Part shown: piece after piece, positions 5,836 through 6,145 of the stretch
Layout: each line of letters begins with the position of its first letter
Position numbering within the stretch: position 1 is the first letter of the stretch
Source of the DNA: Desulfobacteraceae bacterium
Lineage (GTDB): Bacteria > Desulfobacterota > DSM-4660 > Desulfatiglandales > Desulfatiglandaceae
DNA length: 6,145 nt
Direction: 5' to 3'
NCBI GenBank assembly: GCA_030612945.1
Contig: JAUWMY010000170.1
Span: forward strand, 1 to 6,145
Program-made: the position numbers and the translations under genes
Notes under the pieces: generated by a model
What the model saw: the letters and a program-made list of their open reading frames with translations, nothing else
Told to the model about the DNA's origin: nothing
Database searches by the model: none

Positions 5836-6145
5836 ATGGAAACAGATAAACGACTTCCAAAACTTTCGGTCATGGATATCGCGGAAATATGCGGTGTTGC
5901 CAGGAGCACTGTTTCCTATTGGATTGCAAGGAAGTCCCTCCAGGCCTGTCGTTCCGGAAAAAAGCACATTGTCACGGTGGATGACCTTATCTTTTTTCTG
6001 AAATCTGAAGGTCAACCTATACCTCAAACCCTGTTGGAACAAGTGGGTGGAATATACCCCCATCCTTTTAAACCTTTAAAACCATGTTGGGAGTTTTGGG
6101 CAGACCACTCTCATGGAAAAAGATGTCAGGATTGCCTTGTATTCA
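5836..6145 (+). CDS. Helix-turn-helix protein with a CWEFW...C..C cysteine motif, C-terminally cut by the window edge
   Basis: The first 103 residues are visible and the frame is still open at the edge. Residues 10-33 (LSVMDIAEICGVARSTVSYW and on) form a helix-turn-helix of the MerR/excisionase-like kind. GKKHIVTVDDLIFFLKSEGQPIP (41-63) continues it as a strand, a helix and the DLIxFLKxxGxPIP tail common in excisionase-type domains. After a Pro-rich linker (74-83) comes CWEFW at 84-88 and C97, C100 in KRCQDCLVF, with H91 and H93 between. This spacing could hold a metal ion or a redox centre. I recall similar N-termini on signalling proteins of Desulfobacterales, with sensor or kinase domains further on, but those would lie outside the window. 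I therefore give no function beyond probable DNA binding. ATG 5836 gives the domain a short natural N-terminus. TTG 5824 or ATG 5872 (residue 13) are alternatives, and an in-frame stop at 5815-5817 limits extension. No good ribosome-binding site is visible. Confidence 0.75.
   Translation, partial: METDKRLPKLSVMDIAEICGVARSTVSYWIARKSLQACRSGKKHIVTVDDLIFFLKSEGQPIPQTLLEQVGGIYPHPFKPLKPCWEFWADHSHGKRCQDCLVF

Overview
The window reads as chromosomal DNA of a Gram-negative bacterium, most likely a deltaproteobacterium (Desulfobacterota, Desulfobacterales-like). The grounds are the protein sequence style (a PBP1A with a YLNQIYLGKGAYGVEAAA-type motif, a rpoZ-dnaJ pair, a ComM/YifB protein), moderate GC in genes with AT-rich gaps, and spacer repeats of a kind I associate with that group. 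The taxonomic call is inference from memory, not a search.

Left part (1-955): a minus-strand pair, rpoZ (RNA polymerase omega) followed after 2 nt by dnaJ (Hsp40 co-chaperone), which runs off the left edge just as its zinc-finger region begins. A 203-bp AT-rich spacer separates rpoZ from the divergent comM and must hold promoters for both directions.

Middle (956-5401): two plus-strand genes, comM/yifB (AAA+ helicase of the Mg-chelatase-like family, linked to branch migration in natural transformation) and mrcA (class A penicillin-binding protein 1A, which makes and cross-links peptidoglycan). A 540-bp gene-free gap lies between them. It starts and ends with two decayed members of what looks like one GGATT-rich palindromic repeat family, and between them lie several hairpins and a 130-bp block bounded by a 9-bp inverted repeat.

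Right part (5402-6145): a 434-bp gene-free stretch carrying a TGCCTAAAG tandem array directly behind mrcA, a GC-rich hairpin, and a GATATTCG/GGATTTCG low-complexity repeat. A plus-strand gene then runs off the right edge. It encodes an N-terminal helix-turn-helix domain followed by a Cys-rich CWEFW...C..C motif. I recognise the domain style but not the function.

The genes are mostly housekeeping (transcription, protein folding, DNA processing, cell wall) and do not form one pathway. No CRISPR array, tRNA, rRNA, transposase or defence system was seen. The less ordinary content is in the spacers and in the incomplete right-edge regulator-like gene.
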